Shown here: one piece after another, positions 10,038 to 20,472 of the stretch
Layout of the letters: each line of letters begins with the position of its first letter
How positions within the stretch are numbered: the first letter of the stretch is position 1
From: Symbiodinium sp. CCMP2592
Lineage: Eukaryota > Sar > Dinophyceae > Suessiales > Symbiodiniaceae
Direction of reading: 5' to 3'
Length of the DNA: 64,000 nt
NCBI GenBank assembly: GCA_905221615.1
Contig: CAJNDT010003279.1
Span: 571,641 to 635,640, forward strand
The notes under the pieces: model-generated
What the model was told of the DNA's origin: nothing
Databases searched by the model: none
What the model saw: only the letters and a program-made list of their open reading frames with translations
Program-made: the position numbers and the translations under genes

Positions 10038-10689
10038 AATACTATTGCCATGGAAATCATTGGAGTCGCTTGTAGTAGCACTGTAAGAGCAATCAGTGCT
10101 GCCACAAGTACTTCCAAGAGGAAGAGTGACATAGGGGCCACGAGCTTGGTCGACCGTTTTTTTCTGAGAAAGGCTAGTTGGTTTAGACTTGGGTGGAAGC
10201 GGTCATACAGAAGTAATCCAGACCCTGGAAGGATCTGAAAGGTAGACTCCTTAAAGGAGCTCTTCTCAGGTGCCCCTTAGTCGATGAGTAGTATCGGGTC
10301 TCCCATTAGGGGTCGAGTGTCAGATCCTCCTGGGAGTTTGGGAAGGTTTTTATATGTGATGTAGGTGCAATAATTAAGATAGGGTTTAATTAGAATAGGG
10401 TTTAATAGTTAGAATGGGGTCTTGGCTTATAACAAGTAGAATAAGGAACCCCTAAATACTATAGGTACTGATTTAGGCCGCTATAGTACGTGTTCTCTTG
10501 GAGACATGTGTAGCTGAGGTGCCCACGCTGGCAAGCTCGATGTCGATTTGCACGGCCCTCGCAGAGTTTGCATGTGGAGGCCTCTTCATATCCCTAGTCA
10601 AAACCTAAACCCTAAACCTTAAGCATAGCAGCCACCTTTGAAACCAAATTTGGCGACAAGGAGAGTGGCCTCCATTTCCTGGCTCCAAC
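10038..10689. other. gene-free stretch
   Basis: Unique sequence with no supported gene. A short duplicated phrase AGAATAGGGTTTAAT occurs near 10380-10410. Confidence 0.4.
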
Positions 10690-10813
10690 CACTTGGAGGG
10701 TCGAGGGACTCAGTAGGTAGTTGTTTTATAGAGTCACAAGTATCATAACCCCAATTAAGATCCCCTTTAGGGTACTTGTAGCTCTACTTACTAAGTCCTC
10801 CCATCCTCCAAGC
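10690..10813. repeat. family C-like inverted repeat (copy 5, diverged)
   Basis: ACTTGGAGGGTCGAGGGACT on the left pairs with a CTTACTAAGTCCTCCCATCC arm on the right. CA lies immediately outside both ends in the same orientation, supporting a 2 bp duplication. Confidence 0.75.
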
Positions 10814-10814
10814 A

Positions 10815-11355
10815 AGCTGAACACATGGATGCCTGGAAAGTACGATGGCCCTCAAACAGGCCAAAGCGAGCAAGTGCTCGGTGCCTACAAATTTATGTTG
10901 AAGGTGGCGGGCCAAACAGAGGTTTGCGAGTGCATCCTCAAACCCAAAGTGCATGGCTTCCAAAAGCGCGTACGGCTGACCGACCCGCTGACGCTGCAAC
11001 TTCGACTTCCTCAAGTTCACAAAATTGTTGTAATCCTTGGGGACGGCAGTGTGGCCGTGCAGGCCGGGATCCAGGGCGTGGTTCAAACAAGTATGGAGTC
11101 TGGCCTCGTTGCACACGGACGACAGCCAGGGCTGCCAGCATAGCGGCAATTTGATCCAAGAATACCATGACTGGATGCCCCGAACTTTCACAGCTCCTGG
11201 GTTGGGTCAGAAACCGAGGGTGGATGGCTTTGCTCGGAGTGTTTACCGGGCAGCACAGGAGGTTCTCATGGACGCCATGTAGGAGATGTCAGAAATGCCG
11301 CCCGCTTGGCAGAGCAAGCTCCAGCTCTTCCCCCGCGATGTGCACAAGGTCATGA
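10815..11355 (+). pseudogene. possible decayed coding region
   Basis: GC-richer block with open frames on both strands (plus 10721-11143, minus 10784-11191). Neither shows a domain. Peptides such as EQVLGAYKFMLKVAGQTEVC on plus look protein-like. Strand and function are uncertain. Confidence 0.2.
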
Positions 11356-12190
11356 GAGCTTCATCTACCCTCTACTAGGACACTTAATGCCTACGGTTTG
11401 GGGGTTATAACCCTACAAATGCAGGTGCAAAGAGGATCCTGGCAAGTAGATAATTTTTGGGAAGTCGGACCCAGCAAAAACGTTGATATCCAGCCTATGG
11501 GATCCAGACCTGGCAGTTGAGGTTTTCGGGTGTAGTACTGTGCCGTAAGACCTCAACACAGCCACGAAGTTAAGCCCTTGACAAGAAGCACCGAAAATGC
11601 CTTAAGACCCGTCCCGAAGGCTGGCCCCGCAAGCCTGTGTGTTAGCCCAACTAGGACCGTCATATTGCATGTAAACGCGTGGGCGTAGACCTCAAGAGGC
11701 CTAGAGTTGAGGGTTTTTGGGGTTTGAGGGGGTTAGGCTTAGGGACTACGGGTTGAGGGCTTGGTCATCCTTGGCTCGTGCGAGTACAAACTTCTCTGGG
11801 CCAGGGAGCACAAAAACTTAGAATCCTAGCATAAGTGAAGGATCCCCGGCTATGAGGCCTATTAACGGAAGCAGGTGGATGCCTGAACTCGTGGCTGCTT
11901 GAGCTCGCGTCTGTTTTCGCCTCCAGTTGCCTCTAATTTTTAGCTGCATTTTAGCCAATGGGGTCCCCCAGGTACAGACGCTACAGACACTATACAGACA
12001 CTCCTGGAAGAATGTTTTATCCATCTACACTCTGAACCCTAAGCCCTCAATCCTGAACCCTATAAACCCTGAACCCTAATTAAGCTCTAAATGCCAAATG
12101 CCCTGTGGCACGACCCCTAGGTGCACCTAGATGCTCTCAGAAGAAAAAGTCTTTACACATACACACCCTGGTCCCTAAACTCCCCTAAAC
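11356..12190. other. gene-free stretch
   Basis: Unique DNA with short CCCTAAA remnants (12030-12090). No supported gene or repeat family. Confidence 0.4.
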
Positions 12191-12192
12191 CC

Positions 12193-12288
12193 TACTTGGA
12201 GGTTCATGTTATAAGTAGTAGGGTAACAATACTTATAACCCATAAAAGGGGACTTATAACCCTACTTATAACTGCCCATGAACCTCCT
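12193..12288. repeat. family B inverted repeat (copy 4)
   Basis: The left end CTACTTGGAGGTTCATG lacks the GGTAG step. The right arm reads CCCTACTTATAACTGCCCAT then GAACCTCC. Confidence 0.75.
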
Positions 12289-12484
12289 ATTCGCGCCCTG
12301 AACCCTATACCCTTATATAATCCCTATAGATCCCTTTAAAGGGACCCCCTCCAAGTAGGGTTCAGGGGCAACTCGTGCCCTGCAAGCCCTAGGTGCAGCC
12401 TGGCTCGAGTCCCTCGCAGCCTCAGGGCTGTCTCGCAGTTCACATTGGCCGCTCCTCCTGCAGGCCGAATAGCTGCTGGGAACT

Positions 12485-12568
12485 CCAGAAAGTTGGAATA
12501 TAGTTTCAGGGTAGGATACCTTATAATTTACCATAAATGGTTTAGGATAATCATATTCCAACTTTCTG
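12485..12568. repeat. family G inverted repeat (copy 1)
   Basis: CCAGAAAGTTGGAATATAGT on the left pairs with ATCATATTCCAACTTTCTG on the right. The inner GGTAGGATACC and TTTACCAT are conserved in copies at 16015 and 19683. A GGAACT phrase before the left end is also shared with those copies, so the element may be slightly longer. Confidence 0.85.
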
Positions 12569-13150
12569 ACCTTGACTTTAGGGCCTAATTTTTGGGTTTT
12601 GAGAGTTTCAGAGTTCATCGGCTTTGGCTTTAGGGCCTAGTTTTTGGGCTTGAGAGTTTCAGAGTTCACTGGCTTTAACAAAGGCGCCTGAAATTATTCA
12701 GAATCTTTTGGGCTTGTTTGCGGTTTTAAGGTCGAGGGTTTGGGTTTGGGTCTCCACGCTTCTTGTAGCTTTTTTTTTACACAGTGTGTCAATGCGCCAA
12801 TGCAGACACTCATAAAGACAATATTTACTAAGTCCCCTGATGGTCAGAATATGTGTTCATCTACGCTACGACTCGCCTAACCGAAACCCAAGTGAGGTTC
12901 CCGCCCAGGTCAGAGCCGTCGCACCAAAAAATTGTGCTTGCTTGGTGAGGTTGGATGGCAGCATCTAAGTTTGGATAGTGGGGAATGCTATTGAGTGCAT
13001 ATACACTGGATGATTGGAGTCACCATGTTCCAGTATGTGTTCAGGCAACCGTTTACCTGCTGTTTCCAACGTTGGATGCGGGCCACTGTTGTCCTTTCAT
13101 GCTGTATCTCACTTGCCCGAGCGCAGCTTTGGTGCAAAAGCTGGTGGCCA
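12569..13150. other. gene-free stretch
   Basis: A GGCTTTAGGGCCTAGTTTTTG phrase is duplicated (near 12570 and 12622, about 51 bp apart). Otherwise unique. Open frames at 12988-13230 overlap on both strands and belong partly to the family A element that follows. Confidence 0.4.
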
Positions 13151-13151
13151 C

Positions 13152-13383
13152 TTTCCACTGATGTCCCAGAGGGTCCATGTCCCAACATGTCCCAAAATAA
13201 TATAATAGACCTTGGCTCCAAAGTATCTACATAGCGACCATCTCAAGGCCTTTCCACTGATGTCCCTGAGGGTCCATGTCCCAACATGTCCCAACATAAA
13301 ATCTAGACCTTGGCTCCAAAGTATTTACATAGCGACTCTACCTTCAGGCCAAAGTATATACGATTTGGGGACATGGACCCTTA
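13152..13383. repeat. family A element with internal 99 bp tandem duplication (copy 5)
   Basis: TTTCCACTGATGTCCC starts at 13152 and again at 13251, and the following 80-odd bases, including GGGTCCATGTCCCAACATGT and TAGACCTTGGCTCCAAAGTA, are repeated with few changes. The single right arm GGGGACATGGACCCTTAAAC lies at about 13367-13386. Confidence 0.8.
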
Positions 13384-13499
13384 AACCCTAAACCCTACAG
13401 AAGCCTTATAGAGCGCTTCAGGTGCCCTAAGCCTTATCTAGGTTCCTGCCTATGGTACCCTTCTGCCCAGGTTGTTTTTGGGTTCCCTTATTCCAAGCC

Positions 13500-13610
13500 T
13501 AGGACTCAGAGTAGGCCCTTATTCCCTTTTTTAGGGTTCAGGTTCCCTTATAAGCCCCTTAAACGCAAAAAGGGCACCCTTTTTATTCCTAGGTTACTCT
13601 TAGGTCTAGA
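13500..13610. repeat. family J inverted repeat (copy 1)
   Basis: CTCAGAGTAGGCCC pairs loosely with GGTTACTCTTAGGTCTAG, and TTCCCTTTTTTAGGG with AAAAGGGCACCCTTTTT. The same order occurs at 46911. Confidence 0.7.
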
Positions 13611-13700
13611 AGCCGAACAGTCGGAACAAGCGTACCCTTATCATAATGGGGCTACTTCAGGAACCTAGTTATAGAACGCTTACAGTATATACTCTTTGGG

Positions 13701-13820
13701 ATCCTTAGGGGTGTAGGGGGGAGGGGTGTAGGGGACTATATTTCCTTAAATAGGCCTTATTAGTCCTTATTATGGGCCTTAAGGCCCCCTACCCCCCCTC
13801 CCCCTACACCCCTAAGGGTC
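13701..13820. repeat. GC-rich inverted repeat
   Basis: CCTTAGGGGTGTAGGGGGGA on the left is answered by CCCCCTACACCCCTAAGGGT on the right, across a TCCTTATTATGG centre. The arms are almost pure G on one strand and C on the other. Related to family A by its CTTAGGG end and the ACTCTTTGGG phrase on both flanks. Confidence 0.75.
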
Positions 13821-14008
13821 CCTATGATACACTCTTTGGGGACAAGGACTTTTAATGGGTTTCTGTTACCTTCAACTCCTGGGCCTTTTTGAGCCCCCGA
13901 GCGGGCCGGAAACGCCCACCATACGGTTGACGATGCAAATCTGGGTTTCCTTTGAAGGGATCTATAGGGGTACCTTTAAGGGGCTTTAAGGGATGTATAG
14001 TGTTTTAG

Positions 14009-14086
14009 GGTTGATGATATAAACCATGCGTTACACATAAGTAATATATCATAGTTCCCATAGGCTAGGGCCATTAAGATGATGCA

Positions 14087-14130
<44 letters not shown>

Positions 14131-14137
14131 TCAACTG
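14009..14137. repeat. family I inverted repeat with long (TA)n (copy 2)
   Basis: GTTGATGATATAAACCATGC on the left. The right arm GATGCAGGATATATAT runs into about 40 bp of (TA)n and ends ATCGTCAAC, so the microsatellite has expanded inside the arm. Confidence 0.75.
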
Positions 14138-14640
14138 TACTTACTGCTGAACATGGCCCGAGTCTGACCTGCATCGTTTTTTTGGGCTTGGGTATTAGGG
14201 ATGTTTACTGTTCGTATTTCGGGATGACATTAGCTTCAGGGTTTAGGGATGTTTACTGTTTCGGGATTAATTGAATTTAGGTTTAGGGTTTAGGGATGTT
14301 TACTGTCGCTGGATTAATCTAGTTTTAGTGATCAGGAATGTTGAGGCTCTGGTGGTTCGGGTTTAGGGCTGAGGGTTCAGGGTTCTGGGGGTTTAGAGGC
14401 AGGGTGAGCCTGAGATCAGAACTCACAATTTCGAAACCATGCCTCGGTGGGCTCCTAAAGAAAACTACTACGAGACTATGCCCCAAGATGTCCGTCTTTT
14501 AGGGTTTAGGGTTTAGGGTTTAGGGTTTAGGGTCCAAGACCCCGATATCATGGCCTTTGATTTTGTGCTACACCCTCCTCAGCCCCCGGAAAGTCTGAGC
14601 ATTCTGTTGAATTCAGCTGGACGGTTGCGAACACTAGGGG
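14138..14640. other. gene-free stretch with TTTAGGG run
   Basis: Three variants of AGGGATGTTTACTG recur near 14206, 14244 and 14294. A perfect run of five TTTAGGG units lies at 14497-14534. No gene. Confidence 0.5.
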
Positions 14641-14753
14641 CACAAGTAGGGACACATTACTTGTAGGGTTATAAGTAGGGCAACTATACTTATAGGCCAT
14701 ATTAGGGGACTCATAAGCCCACTTATAACTACCTATGAACCGCCAAGTAAGCC
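14641..14753. repeat. family B inverted repeat (copy 5, diverged)
   Basis: ATTACTTGTAGGGTTATAAG on the left; the right side CCACTTATAACTACCTATGA then ACCGCCAAGTAA. A second partial right arm, ACTACCCATGAACCTCCAAG, lies at about 14821-14840. Confidence 0.7.
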
Positions 14754-15712
14754 CTAAACTCTATACCCTGATATAATCCCTGTAGATCCCTTGAAAGGGA
14801 CCCTTAAGGAACCCTTATAACTACCCATGAACCTCCAAGTAAGCAAGTTTCGTCGACTTTAGGACTCCGTACAGATTTGGATGAGGATCTCAGCGCTCAG
14901 GGCGGGGGTCTTCGAATCTGTCCTTGTGCGGTAGGGTTTAGGGTTTAGGGTTAGTCCTGGTTCTGAGACGCGAAATCCTACACATCTCCCGAAAGCTGCA
15001 ACTCTGAGTCCTGTGAACCAACGGTTGAAACCATGGGCCCCCAGTATGGGCCCTGAATGCTGGGATTCTTATATACCTGCTAAATAGCCTATATAGACTA
15101 TTGAGGGTCCCTAGAACTCCCTCAAAAAGGTCTAAGGGTCCATATTCGGGGATCATACTTCTTACCTTAGGGTGAAGCCTGAGCCTTCAACCCGCATCTC
15201 TCCCGGAACTTAGCCAATGCCTCACAAGGGCACATTGACATAAATACTTCCAATTCCTTTGATTACGGCAGTAGCCTGAAAGCATAAAGGGACCCTTGTC
15301 ATGTTTGAAAGTGTATTCCTTATTGAATATACCTTAGATCATGTTCACGATCCATTTGCAGTTCCAGATAGGTTCCTCAATCCAGCAGTTTGGGGAGTTT
15401 AGGGTTTAGGGTTTAGGGGAGTTTCGGAGTGTCTGGGGCAACTGTCAGGCAGCCCGGTGTGCTATGGAAGCAGAGCTGCAGGAGGCACTTTTACAGGATT
15501 ATGGTAGGATTTTTGTTGGTATAGGGTTCAGGCGTTTAGGGTTTGGGGTTTCGGAGGCCTTAAAGGATCGCGTCACTTCGTAACTTAAAGGATTCTTCAA
15601 GGGATTCCTGAAGGGATCTTAAATGGCCTAGGGTGCGCATGGGACTTTAAATGAGGTAAGTATACGTAGAATTACCATCAACTACCAAGTCAATTAACTC
15701 TAACCCCCTTCT
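14754..15712. other. gene-free stretch
   Basis: CCCTATACCCTGATATAATCCC (in part) near 14763 resembles the phrase after the B copy at 12300, so the two regions may share a longer duplication. TTTAGGG runs lie at 14933-14951 and 15397-15418. No gene supported. Confidence 0.4.
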
Positions 15713-15832
15713 TACTTGGAGGTTCATGGGTAGTTATAAGTAGGGTCAGAAGTCCCCAAATTTGGGTTAGTTATAATATAGTTACCCTACTTATAACCCC
15801 ACTTACAACGACTACCCATGAACCTCCAAGTA
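15713..15832. repeat. family B inverted repeat (copy 6)
   Basis: TACTTGGAGGTTCATGGGTA on the left and TACCCATGAACCTCCAAGTA on the right are exact complements. TA marks both ends. A small inner inverted repeat (ACTTATAACCCCACTTACAA) disturbs the right arm. Confidence 0.88.
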
Positions 15833-16014
15833 GGAGGATTTTGAGTTCTATATCTCAGACCGCATCTGCTTGCTCAGAAACCGGGGGCGATTGGTCAGCT
15901 TCGATTTGGAAAGTAGAGCTGCGTAGTTTGATCAGTATTCCTTTGTTGACGGGTGCTGGGCACCCGGTATAGAGTTGGAGGACCTGTTGACTTTGCAAGT
16001 AGGTACAGGGAACT

Positions 16015-16099
16015 CCAGAAAGTTGGAATATGGTTTCATGGTAGGATACCCTAAAATTTACCATCGAAGGGTTAGGATAATCATATTCCAGCTTTCTGG
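16015..16099. repeat. family G inverted repeat (copy 2)
   Basis: CCAGAAAGTTGGAATATGGT pairs with ATCATATTCCAGCTTTCTGG. Nearly identical to copy 1, including the GGAACT before it. Confidence 0.88.
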
Positions 16100-17178
16100 C
16101 TTCTAGCGTATGTAATTACGGTAACTACGCGTTCAGATTTTAATTTCGATTCAGTACTCTGTCAGTCCTAAAACCCGTGACCCTGAAAGCCTACCATCTA
16201 AACCCTAAACCCCATAAGCCTAAACCATGCGACCCCAATCCTAGAGTGGGGCGTTGTAGCCTTAGCCGCGCAAAGCCTCAAGCTTGAACCTAGGGTTTTA
16301 GGTCAGCTTAAGTTCTCTCGAGTGATGTCTTGCTTTGTGCTAGGCCTCCAGTTCACCGTGTAATAGTATGCGACCCTATCAAACCTCATAACAACAATAC
16401 AAACTTGCTTGAACCACCAAAGATCAAAGCCTCCAACGCAGTTTTCCGGCATGGCCTCTCGCCTACGGCGCACCTACGACCGCACGGAAGCCAAGTGATG
16501 ACGTCGGTTTCTTGAACCACTGATGCCGGCACCGAATTTCAATTTCAGTGGTACAGGGCTTAGTTTTTGGTTTAGAGCTTACGGTTAGTTTGGGTTTGGG
16601 CGGGTAGTATAAAGTGCGATTCAAGATTTGGGTTTGCCCCTGCATCGGTTCGCGGCCCTTGCAGCATGCATGTGGAAGGCTCCCTCAGAAGCTACGCGAC
16701 ATACCTCGAATGACAACGGTATGCACAATAGTTACGAGCTGCTGTACTAGTAACTAGTAGTTGTAAACCTAAGTTATACTCCGACATGTTTACGTACTTG
16801 GGAGTCGTTGGGCAATATTTCTCTGACATCTTGGGCTGACAGCGCGGGAGACTGGTTCAGAGTTGACTGTATTCAACGGATCGGGGGACTTAGTAAGTAA
16901 GCTTACAAGCATTGTAACTGGTCTGATATTATTACAAGAAATGACAAGTTAACTCGCCTCGTTTGAAACCCTAGTTATCAGGTCTCCTGAAACGCTAGTT
17001 ACCAAGTCTCACCATCCTTTCCTAGGGGGTCTGGAAACGGCTGTCTAAATCGGTTCTGTAAGCTTTTACTTGTCGTCTCATTTGCAGTTGTTGTTGTGTT
17101 GGCCACCGCATGTTTTGCAATGCGGTTACGGGATCCTGACTGTAAAGGGGGCCAACCTAAACCCTAAACCGCAAACCC
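16100..17178. other. gene-free stretch
   Basis: Unique sequence with CCCTAAA remnants at 16195-16240. No gene or family member recognised. Confidence 0.4.
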
Positions 17179-17292
17179 GTACCCAGAGACTCCAATATCC
17201 CTTAATTAAGGAATATTCCTTAAATTTTATTAGGGATCCTATTATAATTTAAGGAATATTCCTTAGTTAAGGGATATTGGAGTCTCTGGGTA
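17179..17292. repeat. family E inverted repeat (copy 3)
   Basis: TACCCAGAGACTCCAATATC pairs with GATATTGGAGTCTCTGGGTA. The inner TTAATTAAGGAATATTCC answers GGAATATTCCTTAGTTAA. TA flanks both ends. Confidence 0.88.
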
Positions 17293-18253
17293 TGTAGTTT
17301 ATGGGTAGCGCAGTGGTGAGTTGGGACTTGCGCTGCTAAGCCTGATCAGCCTGAGCCTATGAGTGTTTTTGGTTTTCCTGAGCTGTAGAACACCTTTTGT
17401 TGTTGGTTTTGATGGATTCAGGGTTTAGGGTTTCATGTTCTGGATTGTTGTTGCTTTATACTTCTCAAAGAGTTATTGGGTGAAGGTGAGGCTTAACACA
17501 GGCGTCTGCATAATTCCGAAGGCCCGCAAACAGTGCTTGTCTTGTGTAGTTTTTCATTCCTGGTCATCATGTTGTGTGATTTTAATTGTAGAACCAAGAC
17601 GTTTGCTTGAAGCCCACGTCCTCTTACCGTGGTGTTGTTTTTAGGGTTTAGGGGTTAGGGATAGATATAATGAATGAAGACAGTGCTGCTACACACTGCG
17701 CAACATCTGGAACTTCTTTGCAGCGCCTGGGATCCATGCACCCACTAGTCACTGCAAGCTCTCTAGTCAGCCCAAGACTAGAAACCCTAAACCCTGAGCC
17801 CTTTTTCCTAAACCCTAAACCCTGAACCCTAAACCCTGAGCCCTAAACCCTAAACGCTAATTAAACCCTAAACTTCAACCCTTGGCCAGATCTTTAAGGA
17901 CTCACTGGCCAAAGCCATGCCAGTCACCAGCAGAGCCTCCAGGACGGGAGTTCAGCTGCAGCGGGTGAGGGTTCCTCAGGGGTACTTAGAAATGGATCTT
18001 AAGGGGTTACAATAGTCCTTAGTCTAAGTTCAGCATGGGTTCAGAGTGTCGACACAGCGACCTTGTGTAAACCCTAGTGTAGAGGTTATGTTATGTAAGT
18101 GTATGCGGTACATCTGAGGTTGTTCAGCAAGATTTAACTCTACAAAAACCGGGTGGTTTTCGTAAACCCCTAAACCCTAAACCCATTGAAACACCTTCAT
18201 CAAGCCCTGGCAGGTCCATAGAGCTTTGTAAAATGCCTTCGTACAAGAATCCC
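17293..18253. other. gene-free stretch with CCCTAAA tract
   Basis: A degenerate CCCTAAA tract lies at 17778-17880. The open frame at 17435-17644 ends in a TTTAGGG run and has no recognised domain. Confidence 0.4.
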
Positions 18254-18354
18254 AAGGCTCCATGTACCGCTATAGTAGACACTTAAGCCCCAAAGTAGTC
18301 CCTATATAGGTTCTTTAAGGCCAAAGTATATACTATATGGGTACATGGAGCCTT
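18254..18354. repeat. family A inverted repeat (copy 6)
   Basis: AAGGCTCCATGTACC (18254-18268) and GGTACATGGAGCCTT (18340-18354) are perfect complements. The centre CCAAAGTAGTCCCTATATAG is typical of the family. Confidence 0.88.
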
Positions 18355-18440
18355 CGGGGAACCGTAAGCTTAGCCCCGGGAGGCCCCGCAGGACCGCATA
18401 CGCCACTAGACAGCCCTAGTAGCTCTCTTCTAGAGCCCTT

Positions 18441-18555
18441 ACAGTAGAAGCCCAAAAGTTGGAAACCCAATAGCCTCAATCCTGAAGAGTAAAATATGGG
18501 GAATCCCAGCACTATTTGGCCCTAATCCGGGTTCCAACTTTATGGGATGTACTGT
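18441..18555. repeat. family F inverted repeat (copy 2)
   Basis: TACAGTAGAAGCCCAAAAGT with TTGGAAACCC on the left; GGGTTCCAACTTTATGGG and TACTGTAGAG on the right. The centre GGGGAATCCCAGCACT is shared with copies 1 and 3. Confidence 0.8.
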
Positions 18556-18955
18556 AGAGTCATAAACCCCACAAAACACGAAACCCCGGAAACCCTCCGT
18601 AAAGAGCTGTGTTAGTTGGCCCTAAAACCTAAGCCCTAAACCGGTAATGCAGCAACCTGATTCAGAACCCCGGTCCTATAACCCCGTCATATCAGGATCC
18701 ATGCAAAGAGCCCTAATAAAGACTCATGGTTTCTTGATCAGGTTTCTACCTCAACCCACCAAACCCTACTTTTCTGAAGGTTCTTATTTTTAACCCTAGT
18801 ATGGAATTTATATGAACCTTACAAAAAAGTTGGTTCTGGTAGGTTAAGGTACTTTGAGCCTTTTCCAAATAACATTTCAGGACCTCGCCCGGATAGTCTC
18901 CGCCTTGACCCTGGCGGCACCTCGGGGCGTGGAAGGGGAGGCTGGGCTGCTTCTG

Positions 18956-19120
18956 AGGGTTCCTTTCAGGGTTCCTTTAAGGTTTGTATAAGGATTCATT
19001 TGAGGGTTCCTTTAAGGGTTCATTTAAGGGTTCCTTTAAGTTAAGGTTCCTATAAGGATTCATTTGAGGGTTCCTTTAAGGGTTCATTTAAGGGTTCCTT
19101 TAAGGGTTCCTTTCAGGTAC
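18956..19120 (+). repeat. tandem repeat of 64 bp built from AGGGTTCCTTTA
   Basis: The phrase TATAAGGATTCATTTGAGGG occurs at 18987 and again at 19051, with the sequence between duplicated. Inside it AGGGTTCCTTTA and AGGGTTCATTTA alternate. It leads directly into the left arm of the next family A element. Confidence 0.8.
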
Positions 19121-19207
19121 CCAAATACTATATATACTCCGGGCCCAATTGTCTAGGGAGTACTTTAAGGCCAGCGTGTATAGTATTTGGATACATGGAC
19201 CCTTAGG
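19101..19207. repeat. family A inverted repeat (copy 7)
   Basis: GGTACCCAAATACTATATAT on the left is answered by TATAGTATTTGGATACATGG then ACCCTTAGGG on the right. The left terminus is merged with the AGGGTTCCTTT tandem repeat. Confidence 0.7.
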
Positions 19208-19682
19208 GCAAAGGAGTTAACCTATACAACGTTTGCGTTTATGGTTGCAGATTTACGTTTCAGGGGTTCGAAGAGTTTCGGGGGTTTGAGGGTTATGCAG
19301 GAACTGCTGAACTTGATCTGCCTGTGGTTGCATAAGGCTTTCGGTCAGAATTCCACACTCCATTAATTCCACACTCCACACACTTCAGGTGGAGGCCTGT
19401 TTGTGTTCCTTGGGTCATAATTTTCATGTGGCAGTACTATAGGGGCCTTAATTACCAATCCTTCTTCAGGGATCCTATTTCATCATAATTTTGAATTCTA
19501 ATTATTAAGGCCCCTACATGACTCCCCAGGACAGCTGCGCCCTAGAAGGGTTGGCCGGAATCCTCGCCGCGAGCTTGGAAGGCAGCCGCTTTTGCTGCCG
19601 CCGGCAGTCTCGCCAAAGCTTTGCGAGCGAATTCTTCCGAGGTGCCCAGACTGAGAGATGCATCTCGGGTCATAAAGTAAAA

Positions 19683-19767
19683 GCCAGAAGTTGGAATATG
19701 ATTATCGTAACCCTTCTATGGTAAATTATAGGGTATCCTACCATGAAACCATATTCCAACTTTCTGG
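19683..19767. repeat. family G inverted repeat (copy 3, inverted orientation)
   Basis: CCAGAAGTTGGAATATGATT pairs with GAAACCATATTCCAACTTTC. Orientation is opposite to copies 1 and 2, judged by the TTTCTGGAGTTTCC right flank. Confidence 0.85.
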
Positions 19768-20282
19768 AGTTTCCTATAGAGTTCACCTGGACCCTAAGAG
19801 ACCTACATGTTTAGAGCTACCTATCATATGTTCCTTATACAAGTCCTTACATGGGTAGGTTATGTGGGGAAACAGTAGGGCCGACAGGGTTCAAACGGCT
19901 TGGTTTTTTGAGTCTCGTTGTCACTGTGTATAGGGCTTGAGGTTTGGGCTCACGGCTTTAGGTTTGCTGGGTTTGGGCTTAGAAATCTAGGGCCTACAGT
20001 ATCGGGCTAGGGTTTAGCGGGTTTGGAGTTTCAGGGTGTTGGGGTTTCGTGGCCTTTAGAACGTTTTTGGGTTGTTTACTGTACATGGGCTTGTTTGGTT
20101 TGTCTTGCAGGTAGAGTTTTTGGGTTGGGCCCCCCACCTCGCCCCCGGGACCAAATCCTGAACTGCTAGGCTAGAGCTTTGTATGTTTTTGTTTGCACGG
20201 CAATGGTTTCAGGATTGCCTACGCCCCGTTAATTGAGAAGCATAGTCATCCGGAGGATGATTTAAGGCAATACTCCTTAATG
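19768..20282. other. gene-free stretch
   Basis: Loose TTTAGGG-like words, otherwise unique. No gene. Confidence 0.4.
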
Positions 20283-20384
20283 ACCCAGAGAGCCCAATAC
20301 CCCTAATTCAGGAAAAAAAGCTAAATCATAATATTGAAGCCGCTTTATAATTTCAGGTCTATTCCTTAATGAAGGGGTATTGGT
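20283..20384. repeat. family E inverted repeat (copy 4)
   Basis: ACCCAGAGAGCCCAATACCC on the left; GAAGGGGTATTGGTTAGAAG on the right. The right terminus is degraded. The centre ATATTGAAGCCGCTT corresponds to ATATGAAGCCCCTT of copy 1. Confidence 0.75.
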
Positions 20385-20457
20385 TAGAAGCTGCCCCCAC
20401 CCTGTAATAGTGGTATAATAGGAATATAATAGGGCCCTAATATAATCCTATATAATC

Positions 20458-20472
20458 CTCATGGTCACTATT
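20458..20472. repeat. target-site duplication, left copy
   Basis: CTCATGGTCACTATT here is repeated exactly at 25173-25187. The two copies bracket the retrotransposon, so this is a 15 bp duplication made at insertion. Confidence 0.93.
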
